This document shows positions 31,401-40,043 of a stretch of DNA of 64,000 bases, in pieces. The DNA lies in contig CM030939.1 of NCBI GenBank assembly GCA_018136815.1, forward strand, positions 1,096,113-1,160,112, written 5' to 3'. The first letter of the stretch is position 1. Every line of letters begins with the position of its first letter. Position numbers and translations under genes: made by a program. The notes beneath the pieces are model-generated. The model made no database searches. It had not been told where the DNA came from and worked only from the letters and a program-made list of their open reading frames with translations. The stretch comes from Isochrysis galbana. Taxonomy: Eukaryota; Haptophyta; Isochrysidales; Isochrysidaceae.

Positions 31401-32378
31401 TCAACAGCGTGGTTGCTCGGGTGAATTCGTCGTCAAAGTGGTCGTCGTCTCTTCGGGTACTCCGAGTGCCGCTATCGTGGCAGAGGGCCTAGAGGCGTCG
31501 TCCTCGTTGGTAGCGGTACAGGGTGATAGCTTGGGACTAGTGTAGCCCAGGCCTCTCTTGTCGGTGGGGTGCCTCGGGTGGTCGGACATCTTTTCCCAAT
31601 CTTTCTCGAGACGGGCTTGGGCTTCTGTCTTGGGTCTTCGAACTAATGAGGCTAGCTTTTCGGCGCGGATGCCTTTGGCTTCCACGAACTCGATCGGCGC
31701 TCGGAAGGCGGGGGCGAGGTCGGATTCCTCGTCGGCGCCTCGTCCGACTAGAGCTTGCGCTCTTATTTCGTCAGCGATTTCGAGCGTGACGTTGGACCAT
31801 TTCTGGTCCCCGTTCACTCCGAATGATTGCCATTGTTGGCGCCGCTTCCGGAGAGTCGTCGGCGTCATCGGACGCGGCGAGCTCGCGCGTGCCGGAGGCG
31901 GGGCGGTGCATGGAGAGAATGGATCGTGGAGAGTAGACTCGGAGGCGTAGAGTGGCGTGTCGTTGTCGTGGTTATCGTGGGGTTCTTTTTGGTCCTCGTG
32001 GTTGTCTGACTCTGGAGTAGCTGGACGGGAAACAACGGGGTCGGAAGAAACTTCACTAGTTTCCCTCCCCCTCTCATAAGGATGAAGAGCCGTCCACGGC
32101 TCGTAGGCGGTAGCCTCGGTCGAGCTAAGGGAAGGCCGGTCCGATAGGATGCGCCACGCGCAAGCGAGTAGCTCTAACGCGGACAGTTTCTTCGTTGATG
32201 GCTGCTGGTCTCGCTGTTGGCTCAAATGTCGAAGAAGAACAGGCATCCAATGGGTCGCCATCGCTCCAGCTACACCGACGTAGGTGCGGCTGCGCAGAGC
32301 GCCACGGTGCGGTGAATGAGAGAGATTAGGCATGGCTGACTCACGGCCATCCACGACGCAGGTTGGCTGAAGGAACAA
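31401..32378 (-). CDS. hypothetical protein
   Basis: A 325-codon frame with non-repetitive, mostly hydrophilic composition. An acidic/His-Asp-rich linker (ESDNHEDQKEPHDNHDND) separates an N-terminal part (WMPVLLRHLSQQRD) from a charged C-terminal part (EFVEAKGIRAEKLASLVRRP). I recognise no domain. It could be the ORF1-like protein of a further retroelement or a genuine orphan. The length, and the absence of long frames in the other phases, argue mildly for coding. Confidence 0.4.
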   Translation of the reverse strand: MFLQPTCVVDGRESAMPNLSHSPHRGALRSRTYVGVAGAMATHWMPVLLRHLSQQRDQQPSTKKLSALELLACAWRILSDRPSLSSTEATAYEPWTALHPYERGRETSEVSSDPVVSRPATPESDNHEDQKEPHDNHDNDTPLYASESTLHDPFSPCTAPPPARASSPRPMTPTTLRKRRQQWQSFGVNGDQKWSNVTLEIADEIRAQALVGRGADEESDLAPAFRAPIEFVEAKGIRAEKLASLVRRPKTEAQARLEKDWEKMSDHPRHPTDKRGLGYTSPKLSPCTATNEDDASRPSATIAALGVPEETTTTLTTNSPEQPRC

Positions 32379-33623
32379 TTATAGTAACAGCAAAAACAAA
32401 ATTCGAATCGCAAATTTCGAGGCCAAAATCTGCAAACCTGGACTAGAGACCATGGGGGAACCGAATCTGTGTGTCTTGTGCGTCAGTGGCAATACGGGGA
32501 ACTGTTCAATTGTAATTGTGAGCGCGTACCTTACACGAATATTCATGCCTACAGCCTTCAGATGGGCAGGAATACAACAACGGCAGGCTTGGACTCGCTC
32601 TCGTCTACCATTCATACCCTACAACCCCTCCTCTCCTCGCCAGCCCCTGCCATCAACCATCATCAATCACAGACCCCTTACGTTTTGTTGTGGGGTCCAA
32701 GGGGGGGACCTTGGTCCTAATGTCCTAATGGGCCCCGGATATGTGCTTGTTGGGTGTGTAGGGAACTTTCTACCGAAAAAATCCTCAAATTTTGTCAAAC
32801 TTGAGATGGTCGTTTTCTTACCCCTAAAATACAACCCTGTTTGACCGCCCTATCACCCGCGCAGGATGTACGCCCCCCGCCGCTCGGCGTAAAAAGGCAG
32901 GCTACGGGGGCTCGAGGCTCGACCACCTACCTTCAGGCGCGCAATGCTGCCCAGCTCAGCGGTGGAGTGGCGAGAGCTTGCGTGGCAAGGCAATCGGCCG
33001 TCTAGGGAGCGCCAACATCAACATCGTCATTCATCAATACTTGAAAACGTAATATTCGGACGCCCTTGGTGGCTTTGACAGCCAGATTTTTTGGTTGTCT
33101 TTCGCCCCGGTGTACCCGCTGTTCACCTCTCCACAGGAATTTCTTTATGTCAACTTTACTGCCCCTACTTTGGCTATGAGGTCCAGTAATGGGACGGAAA
33201 TAGTAAGTTATATCCCTTCCGGTCGCCTGTGTGCGTAACGTTAGCACTTGGAGCTCATCCATAGATTAGCCGGAGATGTGCGGGTGCTTGTCGAACATTC
33301 CAGAGTTGTTGAGAAGGCAAAACCAGGCCCTTGCGCGATTGATATCTATTGGTGATGTGGTGCTTTTTATGCTGCTGCCAGCCCGCTGCAACAGTGCCGG
33401 GCCGCTTCGAGGTTGACGCTTGTGTGGGGTTGTGGCCGGAGTTGGAGGCCTACCCAAAGAGATCTGACATCACAAGAAAACTAGGAAGCACCTTTGACCG
33501 CCACCCCCATGGGCGTACTGCGACCAGATGCAGGAACCGCCTTCCTGCGGACAGCGATGACGAAGATCCAAAGGGCACTAAAAGAGAGGGGCGTCGCGCT
33601 GCCCCGCGCGCGCCATTTCTCTC
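32379..33623. other. intergenic DNA
   Basis: At 32830-32852 the minus strand reads TAGGGCGGTCAAACAGGGTT. The same word occurs at 58013-58032 (+), and its first part at 25981-25995 (+). It may be a transposon end, but the partner ends were not found. No gene. Confidence 0.4.
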
Positions 33624-35570
33624 TCACCGGAAGTCTTGCAGAAAAGGTGGCAGACAGCGCTCAAACCAGCCGAGCACCGCGCTCCACCGCTGATCGGCGG
33701 CAGCCGCGACGGCGCTGGCGCTTCCCTCGACGGCGCGCGCAGCGAGCGTGCCGGTGGCGGCCGGTGCGACGGCCGGCCCGGATTCACCCCATGGGCGCCG
33801 CGGCCCCGCCATTTGGTCGTCGGCGCGGGCAAGCAGCACCTGCTGGAAGATGCGCTCCGAGCCAACCGCATAGTGGATAAGTGCGGCCACGTTGGCCGCG
33901 TCGCACGGCGGCTCACGCCGCGCTCTACTCACACGATACATCCAGTCCTCACGGTCCGCCTCGGTGTCGGCATCCAAGAGCAGTACCTCCGCCTTGCCCG
34001 TCGTGATGGAGAATGCGAATCGGTGGGCGGGGCCAGCAGCGTGCCATGGACGGACGGCTGACTCGGCGTCGAGCTCCACGAAGAGCTTGGGACGGATCAC
34101 CAATTCTTGCATCGAGCGCGCATAGAAGAGACTGCAGCCGATCAGCGCAAAGACACGCCGATTCCAGTTGGCAGTGAGCCCGCCCTTCGAGAATTTGGAA
34201 AGCCAGCCCAGTCCATGGACGCGCATCTCGTGGGGATGGAGGCGTGTGACTTGGGTCGCCCGCGCGTGCGGCTGCGGCCGCAGCTGCCTGCGCCGCGCGG
34301 CTGCGAGCGCCGCGCGGCCCCGTGCGGCGGCCTCCCTTGCGGCGGCCGCTTCGGCCTCGGCGAGCGCCGCGCGCGTCGAGGCGACCGACGGGCGCGGCGA
34401 GGGCAACGGTGCAGCAAACAAAAGACGAGCGGGTAAGCGCGGACTCGTCGGTGTGCGCGGGCTCGAGTCCTGCGACGATGCGTGCGAGCCCTCGTAGTTG
34501 GCGAGCCTCGTGTGCGCAGGCGAGACCGGCTTGCCCTTTGCTGGCCGCCAGAGGCCCGAGTAGCCCCCCTCCTTCCCCTTGCTCCCCTTGGACGATCGTT
34601 GTGATGGCTGTTCCCTAAATCCCTCGTCCCATCCCTCCTCTTTCACGCCACCTCTCAGCCCCGACAACTCCGGCGCACCGCAGGCACAGCTACCCTTGGA
34701 GAGATCGGCCCGCCTCGACAAGCCGTCCCCTTTGCTCCCCTCCCACTCCTTGCGGCGGCCCTTGGCTCTCTCCACTGCTTCTCTCTCAGCTGCTTCCCGA
34801 AGGGAAAGCGAAGGCTCAGCCTCCTCTCTTCGTCCCCTCAGCCTCGAGAGCTCGGCCTGCTGCGCCGCCACGAGCGCACGGAGACGAGAGAGCTCTGTCT
34901 CCCCGGCAGAGACCAGAGAAGATGTCGAAGACGGCGAGACGGGAGCCCGGGACGAGCCTGAGCAAGACATCGACGACAGGCTTCCCCCGCCCCCCCGCCC
35001 TGCCCCCCTCCCGTTCGCACTCTCTCTCTCTCTCTCTCTCCTCTCCTCTCTCTCCTCTCTCCTCTCTCCTCTCTCCTCTCTCCTCTCTCCTCTCCTCTCT
35101 CTCCTCTTCTCTCTCTCCCCTTCTCTCTCTTCTCCTCTCTCCTCTCCTCTCTCCTCTTCTCTCTCTCTTCTCCTCTCTCCTCTCCTCTCTCCTCTTCTCT
35201 CTCTCCTCTCCTCTCTCCTCTCCTCTCTCTCCTCTCCTCTCTCCTCTCCTCTCTCCTCTCCTCTCTCCTCTCCTCTCTCCTCTCCTCTCTCCTCTCCTCT
35301 CTCCTCTCCTCTCTCCTCTCCTCTCTCCTCTCCTCTCTCCTCTCCTCTCTCCTCTCCTCTCTCCTCTCCTCTCTCCTCTTCTCTCTCCTCTTCCCTCTCC
35401 TCCGTCTGCTCGCTAACCCCTCTCTCTCCGACATTTCTCTCCTCTCTCTCCTGTCCATTGGGCGCGACGCGGCTCTCTTGGCGGAGGGATGGTGCGAGTC
35501 GCGGCTGAGGCCTCGCCGTCTCTTTTTGAATAAATAGGCGCATCGTTTTCTCTGTCTTGAGGTCCTCCAC
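33624..35570 (-). CDS. PH-domain protein with (EERG)n tract
   Basis: The frame is open from Met 35570 to 33624 (648 codons). The C-terminal third carries a pleckstrin-homology domain: GLGWLSKFSKGGLTANWNRR, VFALIGCSLFYA, then FAFSITTGKAEVLLLDADTE with DREDWM as the closing helix. It probably binds phosphoinositides or partner proteins at membranes. A short coiled coil (ELSRLRALVAAQQAELSRLR) lies in the middle. Residues about 60-185 are a Glu/Arg/Gly tract from a 12-bp GA minisatellite (sense strand), so the true start could be the downstream Met at 34970 (MSCSGSSRAPV). The CT-rich signature on the coding strand lies beyond 35570 and favours the upstream start. GTGAGA at the stop could also be a splice donor to a further exon. 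Confidence 0.75.
   Translation of the reverse strand: MEDLKTEKTMRLFIQKETARPQPRLAPSLRQESRVAPNGQEREERNVGERGVSEQTEEREEEREEERGEERGEERGEERGEERGEERGEERGEERGEERGEERGEERGEERGEEREERREERRERRGERRGERRREREEERGEERGEEREGEREKRRERRGERREERGERREEREERRERERESANGRGAGRGGGGSLSSMSCSGSSRAPVSPSSTSSLVSAGETELSRLRALVAAQQAELSRLRGRREEAEPSLSLREAAEREAVERAKGRRKEWEGSKGDGLSRRADLSKGSCACGAPELSGLRGGVKEEGWDEGFREQPSQRSSKGSKGKEGGYSGLWRPAKGKPVSPAHTRLANYEGSHASSQDSSPRTPTSPRLPARLLFAAPLPSPRPSVASTRAALAEAEAAAAREAAARGRAALAAARRRQLRPQPHARATQVTRLHPHEMRVHGLGWLSKFSKGGLTANWNRRVFALIGCSLFYARSMQELVIRPKLFVELDAESAVRPWHAAGPAHRFAFSITTGKAEVLLLDADTEADREDWMYRVSRARREPPCDAANVAALIHYAVGSERIFQQVLLARADDQMAGPRRPWGESGPAVAPAATGTLAARAVEGSASAVAAAADQRWSAVLGWFERCLPPFLQDFR
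35018..35400. repeat. CCTCTCCTCTCT 12-bp minisatellite
   Basis: The regular part (about 35213-35385) has roughly 14 copies of a 12-bp unit. On the minus strand each unit is four codons (E-E-R-G), so length changes keep the frame of the PH gene. The left part is less regular CTCTTCTCT. Confidence 0.85.
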
Positions 35571-36865
35571 GCCTTCTCAGCCAAGCTGCAGTTTGCCCTC
35601 TCCACCGCAGGCGCCCAAACCCACCTCGGAGTTATGTGAAAGTTTCCGACGCCTTTACTTTGTCACGTAGGGGGTGCCGCTTCGCCGCTTCAACCTCCGC
35701 GCGCCCCCTTCGCCGTGTTTCCCCTCCCTCTCTCTCTCTCGTGGCCCCCCTTGGCCCCCTTCTCCTCCTCGCACGTGGTGGCAAGGGAAACGGACCAAAT
35801 AGAGAAAAGAGACGCGCGGTACGAGAGAAGAGACGGTGTGTTGGGGCGGTCGGGTGTGAGGGGGGAGAGTGTGCCGGGCGGGGGGGGGGTACTGCGCCGT
35901 CTGTCAGACGAGAAACGGCGCTCGAGGGGAAGCAGAGAGAGAAGAACGGGAGAGATGCGAGAGACGGAGAGAGAGAAGAAAGGGACGAGGAGGGAGAAGC
36001 TTTTGACGCGAGAGGCTAAGGGAGGATGAAGAGGCTACGGATCTCGAGGAGGGGGAGAAGTGCGAAGAAACGGCAGGGAACGATGGAGAGTGGAAAAAGG
36101 AGGAAGGCTTCGAGCTGTGAGAGAGAAGACGTGGAAAGAGAGAGAGACAAGAGAGAGAAGAGAAGAGAGAGAGAGAAGAGAGAGAGAGAAGAGAGAGAAG
36201 AGAGAGAGAGAGGGAGAGAGAGTAGAGAGACCCCTCTCTCTCTCTGCCCGTCCACCGCCGGCCTTCAAACGGCGGCGGCGGCTGGATCTCGCGCATCTCC
36301 CCCTCCCCCCCGGCTCTCTCTCTCTCTCTCCTCTGCTTGCGCGCGGGGGAGGGCGGGGGAAGGGGGAGGGGGGGGGGGCGGGCGCGGGGGGGGGGGGGAG
36401 GGGGAAGTGGGAAGGGGGGGGGGGGAAGGGGGGGGGGACCGCGCGGAGCCCCCGGGGACCTTCTTTGGTGTTGCAGGGGCGGGGGGGGGGGGGGCGACAG
36501 GGGGGCGGGCGGGGGGGGGGGAAGGGGACCCCCGCCCTGCCCGCCTGCGTCCCCCCCCCCCCGCCCCCCGCCCCCCCGCCCCCCCCCTCCCCCCGCCCCG
36601 CGGTCCCCCCTCCCCCCCCCCCCCTCTCCCCCCCTCTCCCACGAAATTCGACTCCCCTCTCCGGAAGTGGCGTGGTGGGGTGTACTAAGAGTTAAAAAGA
36701 GAGGGAGAGGAGTGGGATGGCTTGTAGAGTAAATACACGCCCTGGACTATTTGAGGGCCGTCTACCAGTAGAAGTTAGAAGGGTCATCATTGGCAAGAGG
36801 CAAGAGGAGGGAGGGAGAGGCCGCCTCCTCCGAGGGAGAGAGGGGGGTGGGGGGGGGCAGGGTGT
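35571..36865. promoter_or_regulatory. divergent promoter region with strand-switching purine/pyrimidine tracts
   Basis: From about 35790 to 36231 the plus strand is GA-rich (CT-rich for the PH gene on the minus strand). At 36232 it switches to CT/C-rich (CTCTCTCTCTGCCCG) on the plus strand, toward the CW gene. Long poly-G and poly-C runs follow at 36355-36640. I infer back-to-back promoters. Confidence 0.5.
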
Positions 36866-38187
36866 GTGTTCGGGGTTGGCTGGATGAGCGGTGGCCGTCC
36901 TCAGGGCAGCCTTCCCTCGGAGGACAGGGGGTGGCCCTCTCGCGGAGAGGGAGAGGGCGAGCAGTGGGCTGAGCAGGAGCCGTGGGGAGAGCTGGGTGCC
37001 GCAACCGTCTGGCCTTTGCTGCCGCTGGGAGAGGCGAGATGCAGCCAACATGGAGAGAGCGACACAGAGAGAACAAACGAGGGGGCGAGTGTGAGAGAGG
37101 GAGAGGGTGAGACCGAGGGTGCTAGACAGACAGGAGGGCAGGCTAGGGCAGCAGGGGGCGGGAATGTCGACAGTGAGGGGTGGAGCGATGGCTACTCATG
37201 TGAGCTGCGCCGAGCGGCGGCGGGCCAGGACACAAGCGCAGCGGGCGGGGCGGAGGGAGAGGGCGCTGACGGCAATGCAGAGACGCCGTCCGGATCCGCA
37301 GCATGCTCCTCGCCGTCTCTTGCTATGGATGCCGCAGCCGATGCCGCGCTCTTCCTCGAGGATGTCGACGAGATGCTGGGCGAGACGTCTCACCTGGTAG
37401 CGTGTCTTGACGCGTCGGACCTCCCTGCACGCGCGCCGACGGCTGAGCCCTCGCCGTCGGCACTTCCCCCGGCACTCGCTCGTGTGACGGCGCATCAGGG
37501 CGAGCCGCTGATGGCATACGGCACTACTGGACCGACGGGCCAGGAATGTGGGCCTTCCGACATCGAGCCACTCCTGTGGGTACAGTGCAGCGCATGTCAT
37601 AAGTGGCGCACGGTGCCCGAGGAGGTGCACTCGGACGTGTGGTACTGCGAGCGCAACCACGAGTACGACCCCGAGCGCGCGAATTGCGCAGCACCGGAGG
37701 ACCCGCGCGCGCACGCGCAAGAGGTCGAGACACTCTACTTTGTGGAACGCATCCTTGGCGTCAAAGTGGACGGGGCGGGTGTCGAGCGATTCCGCGTGCG
37801 CTGGCGCGGCTACGCGGCGCACGAGGATACGTGGGAGCTTGCGGATGGCCTACCCGCGGTGGCGCTCAATGCATTCTGGAAGGGGCGGCACGCACCGCTG
37901 GCCGGCAGGGTGGGGCAGGCTAATGAGGGACACGCGGTGCGAGGCGGGACAGCGCCGCCTTCGCTGAAGCGAAAGGCCGACACAGACGTCTCGGCCGGCC
38001 CACGACGTGGCGATCACTTCACAGGGGGCACCTGTGAGGCGGCCGAAGTCGACGAGATGCTGGGTCCAGGCGCCTTCGAGGCAGGATGGCAGGCGCAGCT
38101 CACGGTCCGCGGCTGCCGCCGGCACTGGGCGATTTACAGTTCCGTGCACCGCAAGACTTTCCACACCAAGGCGGCAGCCCGCGACGC
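36866..38187 (+). CDS. CW zinc finger plus chromodomain protein (partial)
   Basis: The open frame runs into the assembly gap. A CW-type zinc finger reads WVQCSACHKWRTVP ... DVWYCERNH ... NCAAPED (37577-37711), with the four Cys and the aromatic W residues that cage methylated H3K4. About 15 residues later comes a chromodomain, YFVERILGVKVDG then RFRVRWRGYAAHEDTWE (37738-37890), with the aromatic Y, W and W positions of a methyl-lysine cage. The protein is therefore probably a double histone-methylation reader in chromatin. The region before MDAAADAALFLEDVDEMLGE (37325) is low-complexity and the start is uncertain. VDEMLG occurs again at 38049, so two short similar segments flank the readers. 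Confidence 0.8.
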
Positions 38188-38287
38188 NNNNNNNNNNNNN
38201 NNNNNNNNNNNNNNNNNNNNNNNNNNNNNNNNNNNNNNNNNNNNNNNNNNNNNNNNNNNNNNNNNNNNNNNNNNNNNNNNNNNNNNN
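38188..38287. other. assembly gap (100 N)
   Basis: Exactly 100 N, the usual placeholder for a gap of unknown size. The genes on either side are unrelated in family, so the CW gene's 3' end and the glycosidase's 5' end are both missing. Confidence 0.98.
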
Positions 38288-38691
38288 CAAGCGTCGCCAT
38301 CGTCATCACCGGCGAGCCGCCTTACGCTGAGGGCTTTGGGGACGCAGCAGAGCTTTCCCTGCCGGCGACCGACGCACGCGCCGCAGCAGCGCTTGCCGAC
38401 GCGGGCTGGAGCGTGATCCTCGTGCTCGTGAGCGGCCGTCCGCTCGTCTTGCCTCCCGAGCTGCTCGCTAAGCTCGCTGGCCTCGTTGCCGCTTGGCTCC
38501 CTGGCACCGAGGGCGCCGGACTTGCTGACGTTCTCTTCGGCCGCACCGGCTTTAGCGGCAGACTCGCCTTCTCGTGGCCCAGGGACGGCACCCAAATGAT
38601 CGCTTCGTCGCGCGCCAAAGACCCGCTGTTTCCACTGGGGCATGGCCTGAAGACGATGCCGCACGACGCACCCTCCGCAGAACAAGCTTGA
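38288..38691 (+). CDS. glycoside hydrolase family 3, C-terminal domain (partial)
   Basis: The frame from the gap to 38691 has the GH3 C-terminal domain pattern: VAIVITGEPPYAEGFGD, then L.LPATDARAAAALADAG, VILVLVSGRPLVL, AAWLPGTEGAGLADVLFG, FSGRLAFSWP, and a final FPLGHGL. These enzymes (beta-glucosidases and relatives) act on terminal beta-linked sugars. The N-terminal barrel with the catalytic Asp must lie in or beyond the gap. Whether it is secreted cannot be seen. Confidence 0.9.
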
Positions 38692-39739
38692 ATGCCTACT
38701 CCAAGCGGCGCGGTATCGGCCGGTAGGGCTCTCTGAGTGGAACACCCCAGCCGGCCGGCCGTTGCGCCCATGACTCCACTCGACTCGGTCTGCTGCAATC
38801 GGGGTTGCTCGCCCCTGTTCCCCTCTTGTTGGCTGCTTGGCATTGTTGGGCTCACGTACTCTGTCGTCGTTCCCCCAATTATGTGTGTGCGTCTCTACTC
38901 TCTACTCCTTTGTCCTTGTCGTGGCTTGTTGTGGGCCCTCGCGTACGCCCGACACAGTTGGACTTCAGGTCTCCGGCAACGCCAATGGCCAATGGCGATA
39001 TGGCGATGTGTGCGCCTATTAACCACAATATACAGTATTGTACCAACAAAAAAACTTCTTAATATTCACACCGCGAGCGCGACTCGCGACTCTGTGACAT
39101 TTTTCCGACAGCCGCGCCCGCACCCCTTATCACTCCCTCTCACTCGCCTTGCGGCTCGTCCCCTCGTGCTCTACCTAGGGGCTCAGTGGTCGGAGTTTCC
39201 AATGGCAGGCGGCGTGCACCGATCCCCGATGGTCGATCCCTCGGCCTTCTCTCGTGCCATCGGATGGTCGGTTTCTCTTGTGGTTCTCGTAGGTGTTGTC
39301 GCGTAAAGAGTGGGATATGGGCTTGTGTTGCGCACTGAGCCTGCGATGTGGAGTCGTGGGGGGGGCGGGGTGCGGCATTTGGTGGGAGATGAAGAATTTA
39401 AGATAGCCTTTCCGCCATGTCGAGTGCTTGTGCCACTAAAGTCAGGTTTGTGTTCATCGCGAGGGCACCTTTGTCGTTTATTGTACGAACAAAGTCTTCA
39501 AAAATTCCGGTAGCTACACGAGGCCGCACGATGCAGTGTGCTTCATGCTTATGCTACTACTCGCCTAGCTCGCATGCACTCTGCGGGAAAGTGAAATTCT
39601 AGACCCAGATAAAAAACAAAAAAAACTTTATGATACGTGGAACTGGATCCGCTTCTTTCTGTAGCTCTCCTGTCGCTTGTGACTGTGTGTCGCGCATTGC
39701 CAACGCGCATTGCCAGAGGGAAGGTCCTTGTGGCAATAG
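38692..39739. other. intergenic DNA
   Basis: 3' flank of the glycosidase. No gene or element end recognised up to the MITE at 39740. Confidence 0.4.
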
Positions 39740-39939
39740 CCCTACATGTGAAACACACAGTCAAACTTATTATAGAAATAAAACAGCAAAAGTAGTATGT
39801 TTTTGCCGTCGAAAAAAAACAGCTAAAAACAGTGTAAAAACAAATGTGCGGGGTAGGGGGGCCGCCCGAAATAAAACGGCGAAAAACATATGTTTTGGGC
39901 CTCCGAAAAAAACACTGTTCCTGTGTTTCACATGTAGGG
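39740..39939. mobile_element. 200-bp MITE, TIR CCCTACATGTGAAACACA
   Basis: An 18-bp perfect terminal inverted repeat at 39740-39757 and 39922-39939. CAATAG flanks both sides (39734-39739 and 39940-39945). Because GG also adjoins, an 8-bp reading (GGCAATAG) with a slightly asymmetric repeat is possible. A-rich interior without coding capacity. Confidence 0.85.
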
Positions 39940-40043
39940 CAATAGCGGCTTTGGCGCGCCGACACTCCTCGCTCTTCGCTCGGCAGTCGGCAGTCGGCAA
40001 TACGAACACGCTGCAGCCTTCCGCCTTCCGGACGTCTACGAGC

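Noticed and set aside
36355-36640. Biological meaning of long poly-G/poly-C runs
   Set aside because: Homopolymer length is unreliable in assemblies and there is no conserved structure around them.
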